Assembly: GCF_029953595.1 (NCBI RefSeq)
Contig: NZ_CP124535.1
Span: 1,272,001 to 1,336,000 of the forward strand
Length of the DNA: 64,000 bases
Direction of reading: 5' to 3'
From: Fuscovulum ytuae
Lineage (GTDB): Bacteria > Pseudomonadota > Alphaproteobacteria > Rhodobacterales > Rhodobacteraceae
The notes beneath the pieces are model-generated. The model saw only the letters and a list, made by a program, of their open reading frames with translations, searched no databases and was not told the origin of the DNA. Made by a program: the position numbers and the translations under genes. Positions 53,353 to 62,649 of this stretch are shown here, one piece after another (positions within the stretch are counted from its first letter, which is position 1; the number at the start of each line of letters is the position of its first letter).

Positions 53353-55173
53353 ATGTGCGGAATTGTAGGGGTCCTTGGGAACCACGAGGCAGCGCCGCTG
53401 CTGGTCGAGGCGCTGAAACGCCTTGAATATCGCGGCTATGACAGTGCCGGGATCGCCACCGTCAACGCTGGCCGTCTGGACCGTCGCCGCGCTGTGGGCA
53501 AGCTAGTCAACCTCTCCGACATGCTGGTTCACCAACCGCTCGCCGGGAAATCCGGCATCGGCCATACCCGCTGGGCCACCCATGGCGCGGCCACCGTGAC
53601 CAATGCCCATCCCCACCGCGCCGGCCCCGTCGCCGTCGTCCATAACGGGATCATCGAGAATTTCCGCGAACTGCGCGAAGAACTCGCCGCCGCCGGTTAT
53701 GTGCAGGAATCCGAAACCGATACCGAAACCATCGCCCTTCTTGCCCAACTCCACATGGACCGTGGCGCAACCCCGGTCGAGGCCGCGCGCCAGACGCTCC
53801 ACCGCCTGCAAGGCGCCTTCGCGCTCTGCTTCCTTTTCGATGGGCAGGACGATCTGATGATCGCCGCCCGCAAGGGCAGCCCGCTCGCCATCGGCCATGG
53901 CAAGGGCGAGATGTTCGTCGGCTCCGACGCCATCGCGCTGGCCCCGCTCACCGACCGGATCACCTATCTGGAGGAAGGGGATTGGGCCATCCTCACCCGG
54001 CAGGGGGCCGAGATTTTCGATGCTCATGACCGCCGCGCCAACCGCGCCGAGACCCGCATCCAGATCGAAGCCACGCGCATCGAAAAGGCGGGTTTCAAGC
54101 ATTTCATGGCCAAGGAAATCGCCGAACAACCCGTCGTCATCGCCGACGCGCTCAAACATTACATCGGCACCGATGGCACCAGCCTGAACCTCCCGCCCGA
54201 GGTGGATTTCGCCACCGTCGACCGCATCACCATGGTCGCCTGCGGCACAGCCTCCTATGCCTGCCATGTCGCGAAATACTGGTTCGAACAGATCGCGGGC
54301 CTGCCTGCCGAAATCGACATCGCGTCGGAATTCCGCTACCGCGAACCGCCGCTTTCCCCCACCTCATGGGCGCTTTTCGTCAGCCAGTCGGGCGAAACCG
54401 CCGACACGCTGGCCGCCCTTCGCTATGCCAAGGATCACGTCGCCAAAACCGTTTCCGTGGTCAACGTCCCCACTTCTTCCATCGCGCGGGAAAGCGATTT
54501 GTCGCTGCCCATCCTTGCCGGTGTCGAGGTGGGCGTCGCCTCTACCAAGGCCTTCACCTGCCAGCTCACCGTTCTTGCCCTTCTCGCCCTCAAGGCGGCG
54601 GTGGATCGCGGCAGGCTGGATGCCGCGGGCCTTGCCACCCACCTCTCGGCCCTGCGCAACCTGCCGGGTCTGATGAACCACGCCCTTAGCCTGTCGCAAG
54701 CCATCGCCGATATCGCCGAAGAATTGGCCGAGGCGCAGGATATCCTCTTCCTTGGCCGCGGGGCGATGTATCCCATGGCCCTTGAGGGAGCGCTGAAACT
54801 CAAGGAAATCAGCTACATCCACGCCGAAGGTTATGCATCAGGTGAACTGAAACACGGCCCCATCGCGCTCATCGATGCCCGCGTCCCCGTCATCGTCATG
54901 GCCCCGCGCGACGCGCTTTTCGAAAAGACGGTGTCGAACATGCAAGAGGTGATGGCCCGCCACGGCAAGGTCCTCCTCATCTCGGATGCACAAGGCGTGG
55001 CCGAGGCAGGCAGCGGCACATGGGCCACCCTCACCCTGCCCGAGGCGCCCCCTGCCTTCGCCCCCATCCTCTATGCGGTTCCGGCGCAACTCCTCGCCTA
55101 TCACACCGCCATCGCCAAGGGCACAGATGTGGACCAGCCGCGCAATCTGGCGAAATCGGTGACGGTGGAATGA
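53353..55173 (+). CDS. glmS: Glutamine--fructose-6-phosphate aminotransferase
   Basis: A protein of 606 residues. Removal of Met exposes the nucleophile Cys in MCGIVGVLG. The glutaminase domain has HTRWATHGA and HNGIIENFRELREEL. Two SIS domains follow (CGTASYACHVAKYWFEQ, SQSGETADTLAALRYAKD) and the C-terminus is NLAKSVTVE. It makes glucosamine-6-phosphate, first step to UDP-GlcNAc. It is in an operon with glmU and overlaps the following gene by four bases. No glmS ribozyme is expected or seen. Confidence 0.98.
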   Translation: MCGIVGVLGNHEAAPLLVEALKRLEYRGYDSAGIATVNAGRLDRRRAVGKLVNLSDMLVHQPLAGKSGIGHTRWATHGAATVTNAHPHRAGPVAVVHNGIIENFRELREELAAAGYVQESETDTETIALLAQLHMDRGATPVEAARQTLHRLQGAFALCFLFDGQDDLMIAARKGSPLAIGHGKGEMFVGSDAIALAPLTDRITYLEEGDWAILTRQGAEIFDAHDRRANRAETRIQIEATRIEKAGFKHFMAKEIAEQPVVIADALKHYIGTDGTSLNLPPEVDFATVDRITMVACGTASYACHVAKYWFEQIAGLPAEIDIASEFRYREPPLSPTSWALFVSQSGETADTLAALRYAKDHVAKTVSVVNVPTSSIARESDLSLPILAGVEVGVASTKAFTCQLTVLALLALKAAVDRGRLDAAGLATHLSALRNLPGLMNHALSLSQAIADIAEELAEAQDILFLGRGAMYPMALEGALKLKEISYIHAEGYASGELKHGPIALIDARVPVIVMAPRDALFEKTVSNMQEVMARHGKVLLISDAQGVAEAGSGTWATLTLPEAPPAFAPILYAVPAQLLAYHTAIAKGTDVDQPRNLAKSVTVE

Positions 55174-55850
55174 TCCCCACCGAAACAGCACTCGCCGAAC
55201 TCCACGCGCTGGCCGATCCGGCAAAGGCCGCCGAGATGGCGGCCTATCACAAGGCCCCGCGCCCCTATCTCGGCATCCCCGTTCCCCTGATCGAGGAACG
55301 GGTCGCCGACTGGCGCGCGGCCCTCTCTGTGGGAGACCGCACCGCCCTTGCCGCCGCGCTATGGGAGACGGATATCCACGAAGCCCGCGTCGCCGCCGCC
55401 AAACTCCTGACCCAAGCCCGACTGCGTCCCGATGGCCCCGCATGGGACTTGATCTGCCATTGGACCCAAAGCTTCGACGCATGGGCCTTGGCCGATCACG
55501 CCACCATCGCTGGGCAGAAACGCCTGCTCGCCGATCCCGCGCGGATCGACACGGTCGAAGACTGGACGCAAAGCCCCAATATGTGGACGCGCCGTGCGGC
55601 CCTTGTCATCACCCTGCCCTATGCCAAGATGAACCACCCCAAAGCGGGCGATCTTGCCATCCGCGACCGCGCCCTTGCTTGGGCCGAAACCTATATCCAA
55701 GACCGCGACTGGTTCATCCAGAAGGCCATCGCATGGTGGCTGCGTGACCTTTCGAAACACGACGCCGCCCGCACCCGCGCCTTCCTCGACGGCCCCGGCA
55801 CCGCATTGAAATCCTTCGCCCGCAAAGAAGCCGCGCGCCATCTGGCCTGA
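55170..55850 (+). CDS. DNA alkylation repair (AlkD-like) protein
   Basis: A protein of 226 residues built of helical HEAT-like repeats. Recognisable AlkD family stretches are AYHKAPRPYLGIPVPLIEE, ETDIHEARVAAAKLL, WTQSFDAWALADH, WTRRAALVITLPYAK, and DRDWFIQKAIAWWLRDLSKH. AlkD proteins excise bulky alkylated bases by a non-flipping mechanism. ATG 55170 overlaps the glmS stop (ATGA). A longer frame starting inside glmS was rejected. Confidence 0.88.
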   Translation: MIPTETALAELHALADPAKAAEMAAYHKAPRPYLGIPVPLIEERVADWRAALSVGDRTALAAALWETDIHEARVAAAKLLTQARLRPDGPAWDLICHWTQSFDAWALADHATIAGQKRLLADPARIDTVEDWTQSPNMWTRRAALVITLPYAKMNHPKAGDLAIRDRALAWAETYIQDRDWFIQKAIAWWLRDLSKHDAARTRAFLDGPGTALKSFARKEAARHLA

Positions 55851-55876
55851 CCGCCCGCAACAGGAAAGAGGCCAGC

Positions 55877-57124
55877 ATGACCTTCGCAGGCATCGACTTC
55901 GGCACCTCCAACTCCACCCTCGGCCTTGCCGACGCGGGCGGCGCACGCCTGCTGCCGCTGGAAGGCGATGAGGTCACCCTCCCCTCCGCCGTCTTTTTCC
56001 ACAGCGATGATCCGCAGGTCGAATTTGGCCGCGCCGCGCTGGCGGCCTATCTGGAAGGCGAAGATGGCCGCCTCCTGCGCGGCCTGAAATCCACCCTCGG
56101 CTCTGGCCTCATCAACGACCGCACCGCCATCGGCGCGCGGGCCATCTCGTTCCGCGAGGTTCTCGCCCGCTTCATCGGGCATCTCCGCCACAGGCTTGAC
56201 GCCGCCACCCCCGGCATCGACCGCGCCGTCTTCGGCCGCCCCGTCCATTTCGTCGATGATGACCCCGCAGGCGACGCTGCCGCACAATCGGCACTCAAGG
56301 AAATCGGCCATGCCTGCGGCTTTCGCCATATCGAATTCCAATATGAACCCGTCGCAGCCGCGCTGCATTATGAACAAGGCCTGACGACCGAGGAACTCGT
56401 CCTCGTCTTCGATATCGGCGGCGGCACCTCCGACCTTTCCATCCTCCGCCTGTCGCCCAGCCGCGCCCGCGCAGCGGACCGATCTGCCGATATCCTCGCC
56501 ACCGGTGGCATCCGTGTCGGCGGCACCGATTTCGACCGCCTCCTGTCGCTGGCCGAGGCGATGCCGCATCTCGGCTATCTCTCCACTTCGAAACAGGGCG
56601 CAGGCATCCTTCCCCGCCATTACTGGCAGGACATGGCCACATGGCACCGCATCAACGCGCTTTATGCCCCGCGCGTCATGGCCGATCTCAAAGGTCTGCG
56701 GCACGAGGCAGACCGGCCCGACCTCATCGACCGCATGATCCACGCCGTCACCCACCGCCAAGGCCACGCCATCGCGATCGAGGTGGAGCGGGCCAAGATC
56801 GCCCTCTCCGACACCGACGCCACGCGCCTGATGCTCGCCCCCCTGACCACAGGCCCCAACCCGATGATCCGGCGCGAAACCTTTGACGCCGCCCTTTCGG
56901 ACCCCGTCACCCGCCTTCGCACGCTGATCAACAGCACCCTCACAACGGCAGGCCTTCCCTCCGACCGCATCGCCACTGTCTTCCTGACGGGCGGCTCGGC
57001 CCAGCTTCCCCTCCTCCGCGCGATGGTGGCCGACGCCCTGCCCCAAGCCCGCCTCGCCACCGGAGATATGCTGGGATCGGTCGGCACCGGCCTTGCGCTG
57101 GACGCCCGCCGCCGCTTCGCCTGA
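55877..57124 (+). CDS. Short Hsp70-family (YegD-like) chaperone/ATPase
   Basis: A protein of 415 residues covering only the actin-like ATPase domain. Phosphate 1 motif GIDFGTSNSTLGLAD, phosphate 2 VFDIGGGTSDLSIL, connect YEPVAAALHYEQG and the adenosine motif VFLTGGSAQLPLLRAMV. The Hsp70 substrate-binding domain and lid are missing, as in E. coli YegD. It follows the AlkD-like gene by 26 bp with GAAAGAGG before the ATG. Function of this group is unknown; co-expression with repair and wall-precursor genes may be accidental. Confidence 0.88.
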   Translation: MTFAGIDFGTSNSTLGLADAGGARLLPLEGDEVTLPSAVFFHSDDPQVEFGRAALAAYLEGEDGRLLRGLKSTLGSGLINDRTAIGARAISFREVLARFIGHLRHRLDAATPGIDRAVFGRPVHFVDDDPAGDAAAQSALKEIGHACGFRHIEFQYEPVAAALHYEQGLTTEELVLVFDIGGGTSDLSILRLSPSRARAADRSADILATGGIRVGGTDFDRLLSLAEAMPHLGYLSTSKQGAGILPRHYWQDMATWHRINALYAPRVMADLKGLRHEADRPDLIDRMIHAVTHRQGHAIAIEVERAKIALSDTDATRLMLAPLTTGPNPMIRRETFDAALSDPVTRLRTLINSTLTTAGLPSDRIATVFLTGGSAQLPLLRAMVADALPQARLATGDMLGSVGTGLALDARRRFA

Positions 57125-57177
57125 TCCCGCTTGCGCCCAATCCCACCTGCGCTAGGCTGCGTGGAAAGGAGACCCCC

Positions 57178-58344
57178 ATGCCCGTCAAGAACCGCTTTGC
57201 CGAACTCCTCCCCGAAATCACCGCATGGCGGCGCGATTTCCACGAACACCCAGAGCTTCTTTTTGACGTCCACCGCACCGCCGCCCGCGTGGCTGACCTG
57301 CTGCGCGCGTTCGGCTGCGATGAGGTGGTGACAGGCATCGGCCGCACTGGCGTTGTCGGCGTCATCAAGGGCAAGACCGATACATCCGGCCGCGTTGTCG
57401 GCCTGCGCGCCGATATGGACGCGCTGCCGATCATCGAACAGACCGGCGTCCCCTATGCCTCCAAAACCCCCGGCAAGATGCATGCCTGCGGCCATGACGG
57501 CCACACCGCCATGCTGCTCGGTGCCGCCAAATACCTCTGCGAAACCCGCAACTTCGACGGCACCACCGTCGTCATCTTCCAACCCGCCGAAGAAGGCGGC
57601 GGCGGCGGGCGCGAGATGGTCGCCGACGGCATGATGGATCGCTGGGGCATCCAAGAGGTTTACGGCATGCACAACATGCCCGGCATCCCCGTGGGCCATT
57701 TCGCCATCCGCAAGGGCGCGCTGATGGCCGCCGCCGACCAGTTCGAAATCACGGTGACGGGCAAAGGCGGCCATGCCGCGAAACCCCATGACTGCGTGGA
57801 TACCACCGTCGTGGCCGCCCATATCATCGTCGCCCTACAAACGATCGCCAGCCGCAACGTGGACCCGCTGAAACAGGTCGTCGTGTCGGTCTGCACCGTG
57901 GAAACCGACAGCACCGCCCACAACGTCATCCCGCAGGTCGTCAAGATGAAGGGCACCGTCCGCACCATGGACCACGCCGTTCAGGATTTCGTTGAACGCC
58001 GCATCTCGGAAATCGTCTCCGGCACCGCCATGGCGCTCGGCGCAACCGCCGCAGTCGCCTATTCCCGCGGCTACCCCGTCACGATCAACGCCGAGGCCAA
58101 CACCGATTACGCGGTCGAGGTCGCGCGCCAAGTCTCTGGCCAAGTCGATCCCGACACCGCCCCCCTCATGGGGGCCGAGGATTTCAGCTTCATGCTGAAC
58201 GAACGCCCCGGGGCCTATATCTTCGTGGGCAATGGCGACACGGCGATGGTCCACCATCCCGCCTATAATTTCGACGACAACGTGATCCCCTTCGGAGCAA
58301 GCTGGTATGCCGGGATGGTAGAGGCGCGGATGCCCGCCGCATGA
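57178..58344 (+). CDS. M20 family amidohydrolase (hippurate hydrolase-like)
   Basis: A protein of 388 residues. The metal site motifs are KMHACGHDGHTAMLLG, the Glu pair in FQPAEEGGGGGREMV, YGMHNMPGIPVGHFAIR, and the C-terminal LMGAEDFSFMLNERPGAYIFVGNG. The dimerisation domain lies in between. These enzymes hydrolyse N-acyl amino acids such as hippurate or indoleacetyl conjugates; the natural substrate is unknown. Ribosome-binding AAAGGAG. Its stop overlaps the DUF1304 start by four bases. Confidence 0.93.
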   Translation: MPVKNRFAELLPEITAWRRDFHEHPELLFDVHRTAARVADLLRAFGCDEVVTGIGRTGVVGVIKGKTDTSGRVVGLRADMDALPIIEQTGVPYASKTPGKMHACGHDGHTAMLLGAAKYLCETRNFDGTTVVIFQPAEEGGGGGREMVADGMMDRWGIQEVYGMHNMPGIPVGHFAIRKGALMAAADQFEITVTGKGGHAAKPHDCVDTTVVAAHIIVALQTIASRNVDPLKQVVVSVCTVETDSTAHNVIPQVVKMKGTVRTMDHAVQDFVERRISEIVSGTAMALGATAAVAYSRGYPVTINAEANTDYAVEVARQVSGQVDPDTAPLMGAEDFSFMLNERPGAYIFVGNGDTAMVHHPAYNFDDNVIPFGASWYAGMVEARMPAA

Positions 58345-58700
58345 TCGCCACCACCCTCACAGCCGCCATCGCCGCGCTGCATGTCTATATTCTGGTGTTG
58401 GAGATGTTCCGCTGGGAACATCCCCGCACCCGCCGCGCCTTTGGCACGACCGAGGATTTCGCAAGGGCCAGCAAGACGCTCGCCGCGAACCAGGGCCTCT
58501 ACAACGGCTTCCTCGCCGCAGGCCTCTTCTGGGCCGTCCTCGAAGGCACCACCACCGATGGCCGCCCCCTCGCCCTTTTCTTCCTGTCCTGCGTTCTGAT
58601 CGCGGGCCTTTACGGTGCGGCGACCGCCAGCCGCCGCATCCTTTTCATCCAGGCGCTCCCCGCCGCGTTCGGCCTTCTCGCGGTCACGCTCAGCGTCTAA
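58341..58700 (+). CDS. DUF1304 membrane protein
   Basis: A protein of 119 residues with four hydrophobic helices. The family pattern includes AALHVYILVLEMFRWEHPR, KTLAANQGLYNGFLAAGLFWA, FFLSCVLIAGLYGAATASR and QALPAAFGLLAV. Function unknown. ATG 58341 overlaps the amidohydrolase stop (ATGA). Its stop overlaps the cydB stop on the other strand by four bases, a tail-to-tail arrangement without room for a separate terminator. Confidence 0.9.
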   Translation: MIATTLTAAIAALHVYILVLEMFRWEHPRTRRAFGTTEDFARASKTLAANQGLYNGFLAAGLFWAVLEGTTTDGRPLALFFLSCVLIAGLYGAATASRRILFIQALPAAFGLLAVTLSV

Positions 58701-59695
58701 TCATAAGACAGCTTGGTGGCCTTCCCGCGAAAGATCACATAGGCCAGCACCGTATAGCCAAGGATCATCGGCAGCACGACCAGCGTGCCGACAAGGATGA
58801 TCGACAGGCTCTCCGTCGCCGCCGCCGCCTCCCAGATCGTCAACTGTTCCGGCACGATATAGGGGTAGAAGCTGTAGGCCATCCCAAAGAAGCCCAGCAC
58901 CATCAGAACCACAGCCCCCACGAAAGGGAACCACGCGAAACTGTCATTCGCCGTCGGCAACCGCCGCAGCGCCAGCCACAGAAGCGCCACCAGCAGCCCC
59001 GACATAAGCGGCAGCGGGGCCAGCGTTACGATCTCGGGGAAACGGAACCACTTGTCGAAAATCCGCTCGCTCACCAAAGGCGTGGCGACGCTTACCGCCC
59101 CCATGCCCAGCACCATCCCCCAGATGCCGCCCTTGGCCCAGTCCACGGCCTTCCGCTGCAAGACCCCATCCGTCTTCAGGATCACCCAGCCCGCCCCGAT
59201 AAAGCTATAGGCCACAGCCAAAGCCCCCGCTGTGCCCAGCGCGAAGGCCACCTTGGGCCATGTCCATTCCAGCCCCATCACATACATGCCCAGCATGAAA
59301 CCCTGCGCCAAGGCCGTCATCAACGACCCCGCCCAGAAGGCCACATCCCAAGGCCGCTTGTGCCCAAGTGGCGCTTTGGCCCGGAATTCGAACGCCACCC
59401 CCCGCAGGATCAACCCGATCAGCATGACCGCCACAGGCAGATAAAGCGCCGTCAGGATATCCCCATGCGCGACCGGGAAGGCCACCAGCAGAATGCCGAT
59501 GGCCAGCACCAGCCATGTCTCATTGGCATCCCAAAACGGCCCGATGGATGCGATCATGCGATCCCGCTCCGCCTCTTCGGCAAAGGGAAACAACAGGCCC
59601 ACCCCAAGGTCGAACCCGTCCAGCACAACATAAAGCAGGATCGACACCCCCATCAGGGCGGCAAAGATCAAGGGCAGCGCAACAGGATCAAACAT
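58697..59695 (-). CDS. cydB: Cytochrome bd ubiquinol oxidase subunit II
   Basis: A protein of 332 residues with about nine helices. Motifs are LLYVVLDGFDLGVGLLFPF, IGPFWDANETWLVLAIG and FEFRAKAPLGHKRPWD, and the end FRGKATKLSYD. The chosen ATG at 59695 is eight bases from GGAG; GTG 59704 and ATG 59701 overlapping the cydA stop are too close to it. CydB completes the bd-type oxidase with CydA. No cydX-like small gene follows. Confidence 0.94.
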   Translation of the reverse strand: MFDPVALPLIFAALMGVSILLYVVLDGFDLGVGLLFPFAEEAERDRMIASIGPFWDANETWLVLAIGILLVAFPVAHGDILTALYLPVAVMLIGLILRGVAFEFRAKAPLGHKRPWDVAFWAGSLMTALAQGFMLGMYVMGLEWTWPKVAFALGTAGALAVAYSFIGAGWVILKTDGVLQRKAVDWAKGGIWGMVLGMGAVSVATPLVSERIFDKWFRFPEIVTLAPLPLMSGLLVALLWLALRRLPTANDSFAWFPFVGAVVLMVLGFFGMAYSFYPYIVPEQLTIWEAAAATESLSIILVGTLVVLPMILGYTVLAYVIFRGKATKLSYD

Positions 59696-59700
59696 CGCCA

Positions 59701-61059
59701 TCACTCCGCCGGTTGCATGCCGGGCGAAGCAACGGGCGCATCATAGCGCCCGCCCTTCCGCGCCAGATGGAAGATCACGCCAACATAGGCCGCCAGCAGC
59801 GCCAGATAGACCGCCACATAGGCAAGCAACGTCGACAGAACCATACCGGACGCGATATCGCCCACCGCCTGCTCTACCGTCAGCACGCCTTGCACCAGCC
59901 ACGGTTGCCGCCCGATCTCGGTCGTGTACCAACCCGCCAAGGTGGCGCCCCATCCGGCAAAGGTCATCCCCGTCAGACCCCAGAGGTAAGGCTTCGGCAT
60001 TCCCTCCACCCCGCGCCGCCACAGCATCCACGCCCCGGCCCAGCTTGCCACCAGCATGAGCATCCCGATCCCGACCATGATGCGGAAGGACCAGAAGACA
60101 GGCGCCACCGGCGGATGCAGCACCGTGCCATCCTCCGCCACGAAATCATTCAACCCCGGCACCACGCCCGCAGGGTCATGCTTCAGGATGACAGACGCCA
60201 TCGACGGGATGCCGATCTCCATCGCATTTTCCCGCGCCGCCTCATCCGGCAGGGCGAACAGCAGCAGCGGCACATGGGATTGCGTCTCCCAATTCCCCTC
60301 CATCGCCGCCACCTTGGCCGGCTGATGCTCCAGCGTGTTCAGACCATGCATGTCACCCGCAAGGATCTGGATCGGGATCAGCACCGCGCCAAGGATCACA
60401 CCAAACCGCAGCCCCGTCGCCACTTCGGGCGCACGATCCCCCCGCAACCACCGATAGGCCGACAGCCCCGCAATCAGAAAGGCCACCGTCAACCCGCTCG
60501 CAAGCAGCATATGCGACAGACGGTAAGGCATCGACGGATTGAAGATGATCGCCCCCCAATCCACCGCATAGACAATGCCATCCCGCAGCTCATGCCCCAC
60601 GGGCGTGTGCATCCAGCTGTTCAGGACCAGAATCCAGAAGGCGCTCATCGTCGTGCCAAAGGCCACAAGAAAGGTCGCCAGCGTATGCAACCACCCCGGC
60701 ACCCGGCTTGCCCCGAACAGCATGATCCCAAGAAAGACCGCCTCAAGGAAAAAGGCTGTCAGCACCTCATAGGCAAGCAGCGGCCCCGCCACATTCCCCA
60801 CCGTCTCCATAAAGCCCGGCCAATTCGTGCCGAACTGGAAAGACATGGTGATCCCCGACACCACGCCCAGCGCGAAAGACAGCGCAAAGACCTTCACCCA
60901 GAACAGGTAAAGGTCCATCCACTTCCGCTCCCCCGTCCGGTTGAAGCGCAGCTTGAAAAACAGAAGGACCCATCCCAGCGCGATGGTGATCGTGGGAAAC
61001 AGGATGTGGAAGGAAATATTCGCCGCAAACTGGATGCGGGACAGCAAAAGCGTATCCAT
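59701..61059 (-). CDS. cydA: Cytochrome bd ubiquinol oxidase subunit I (short Q-loop, CioA-type)
   Basis: A protein of 452 residues. Haem ligands are in NISFHILFPTITIALG (b595 axial His), MPYRLSHMLLASG (b558 His), and the acidic AYEVLTAFFLEAVFLG. The quinol region holds WYTTEIGRQPWLVQGVL. It lacks the long C-terminal Q-loop insert of E. coli CydA (522 residues), so it is the short, often cyanide-insensitive CIO type. Oxidises quinol with high oxygen affinity and complements complex I. Copy C of the 72-bp element lies about 100 bp upstream. Confidence 0.95.
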   Translation of the reverse strand: MDTLLLSRIQFAANISFHILFPTITIALGWVLLFFKLRFNRTGERKWMDLYLFWVKVFALSFALGVVSGITMSFQFGTNWPGFMETVGNVAGPLLAYEVLTAFFLEAVFLGIMLFGASRVPGWLHTLATFLVAFGTTMSAFWILVLNSWMHTPVGHELRDGIVYAVDWGAIIFNPSMPYRLSHMLLASGLTVAFLIAGLSAYRWLRGDRAPEVATGLRFGVILGAVLIPIQILAGDMHGLNTLEHQPAKVAAMEGNWETQSHVPLLLFALPDEAARENAMEIGIPSMASVILKHDPAGVVPGLNDFVAEDGTVLHPPVAPVFWSFRIMVGIGMLMLVASWAGAWMLWRRGVEGMPKPYLWGLTGMTFAGWGATLAGWYTTEIGRQPWLVQGVLTVEQAVGDIASGMVLSTLLAYVAVYLALLAAYVGVIFHLARKGGRYDAPVASPGMQPAE

Positions 61060-61160
61060 GACTCACCTTTCAGGTTCACCCGCAAGATAGGGCACCACCC
61101 CCGCGATACGAGGGGTCTGCGACCGGCTGCCCCATGCGACAGGCTGTCATTTCGGCGTCA

Positions 61161-61232
61161 GGTTAACGAAAGGCTGCCACAGCGTGCGTGGCCACAGAAT
61201 GCGGCACAAAACTCGGCACAAAACAGGGCACA
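61161..61232 (+). repeat. 72-bp dispersed intergenic element, copy C
   Basis: Starts GGTTAACG, with CGTGGCCACAG exactly 26 bp from its start, then GCGGCACAAAACTC, GGCACAAAACAG and GGCACA. It agrees with copies A and B at almost every position of the last 46 bp. It lies between moaA and cydA, with the same orientation to cydA as the other copies have to xsc and tpa. After the core it shares TTTTCAC with copy B. Confidence 0.8.
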
Positions 61233-61294
61233 ACCGTTTTCACAAAAGTCGGTGAATTAACCAACATCCCCAAGGGCTTGGCCCGAACCGCGCC

Positions 61295-62308
61295 TCAGCC
61301 GCCCGTATGGCTCATATGCCGCGACACCTGCCCGCTCACGGTCTGGCGCGAATAGTCGAAATCATGGCCCTTGGGCTTTCTGGCAATCGCCGCCCGGATC
61401 GCCTCTTCCACCAGCCCGTCCTCGGCACTCGCCCGCAAGGGCGCGCGCAGATCGGCCATATCCTCCTGCCCAAGGCACATATAAAGCTCACCCGTGCAGG
61501 TCAGCCGCACCCGGTTGCAGCTTTCGCAGAAGTTATGGGTCAGGGGCGTGATGAACCCCACCTTCTGCCCCGTCTCCTCCAGCCGGACATAGCGCGCAGG
61601 TCCCCCCGTCCGCTCCGCAAGATCGGTCACGGTGAACCGCTCACCATAGCGCGCGCGCACATCCTTGAGGCTCCAATATTGCCCCAGCCGATCCTCACCG
61701 CCCAGATCGCCCATCGGCATCACCTCGATCCAGGTCAGGTCATGCCCCTCGGCCGCGCACCATTCGGTCAGCGAGAATTGCTCCTCCTCATTGAACCCTT
61801 TCAGCGCCACGGCATTGATCTTCACCCGCAACCCCGCCGCCTTGGCGGCGGCGATCCCGTCTAGAACCTGCCCCAGCCGACCCCAGCGCGTGATCGCGGA
61901 AAACTTCGCCATATCAAGGGTATCCAGCGACACATTGATCCGCCGCACACCGCATTCGGCCAATTCGCCCGCATATTTCGCAAGCTGCGACCCGTTGGTG
62001 GTCAGCGTCAATTCCCGCAAGGCGCCACTTTCCAGATGGCGCGACATGGCCCGGAAAAAGGTCATGATGCCCTTGCGCACCAAAGGCTCCCCCCCGGTGA
62101 TGCGCAGCTTCTCCACCCCCAGCCGGACAAAGGCCGAACAAAGCCGGTCCAGCTCCTCCAAAGTCAGAAGTTCCGCCTTGGGCAGGAATGTCATGTTTTC
62201 CGCCATGCAATAGGTGCAGCGGAAATCGCAGCGATCCGTCACCGATACCCGCAAATAGGAAATCGGCCGGGCAAAAGGATCAATCAGGGGGGCAGCGCGC
62301 GCAGTCAT
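61295..62308 (-). CDS. moaA: GTP 3',8-cyclase (molybdenum cofactor synthesis)
   Basis: A radical SAM protein of 337 residues catalysing the first step of Moco synthesis. The SAM cluster motif is [11 protein letters not shown]; the [10 protein letters not shown] and [17 protein letters not shown] segments follow. The C-terminal GTP cluster uses [18 protein letters not shown]. The protein ends with the essential di-glycine (SHTGG). ATG 62308 was chosen over one twelve codons upstream that is not family-like. Moco would serve the SoeA-type molybdoenzyme at the other end of the window. Confidence 0.96.
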   Translation of the reverse strand: MTARAAPLIDPFARPISYLRVSVTDRCDFRCTYCMAENMTFLPKAELLTLEELDRLCSAFVRLGVEKLRITGGEPLVRKGIMTFFRAMSRHLESGALRELTLTTNGSQLAKYAGELAECGVRRINVSLDTLDMAKFSAITRWGRLGQVLDGIAAAKAAGLRVKINAVALKGFNEEEQFSLTEWCAAEGHDLTWIEVMPMGDLGGEDRLGQYWSLKDVRARYGERFTVTDLAERTGGPARYVRLEETGQKVGFITPLTHNFCESCNRVRLTCTGELYMCLGQEDMADLRAPLRASAEDGLVEEAIRAAIARKPKGHDFDYSRQTVSGQVSRHMSHTGG

Positions 62309-62441
62309 ACCCAAAACCTTAAGGTCTGCGCCGCACAGTCGCAAGCCAGCTCATGCCGGCCCGCCCCCGACCTTCGTCCCGCCTGATCAAAGTCCCACCT
62401 GATCACACGCCCCGAAATCCAGCGCGGACCGCCGCCACCCG

Positions 62442-62610
62442 TTAAGGTTAACACGCCCGCCCAACCCATTCGCCTTGGTCCAAAAACTCAAGACTCGCCG
62501 CCCAACCAAGGCGCAACGCCCAAAAGATCAAGGCAAAACCCGCCCCACCGCGCCGCTCTTCATCAATCTTTAAGGTTAACGCCCGCCCCCTCACCTTGGC
62601 CCAAATACTC
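62442..62610 (+). repeat. Two copies of a composite intergenic repeat
   Basis: The 341-bp gap between moaA and the FAD oxidoreductase holds no gene. It contains TTAAGGTTAA (62442-62451) followed by CTTGGTCCAAAAACTC (62474-62489). It then repeats as TTAAGGTTAA (62570-62579) followed by CTTGGCCCAAATACTC (62595-62610) and seven A. The same two motifs occur together, in other order, at 6202-6316. TTAAGGTTAA is also at 4361-4370. Confidence 0.65.
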
Positions 62611-62649
62611 AAAAAAACCACCGCGCCCCCAACCGCAACGCCAGGAACA

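Noticed and set aside
59515-61260. 581-codon plus-strand frame
   Set aside because: Antisense shadow of cydA and cydB, His/Arg-rich, ending in the translated 72-bp element.
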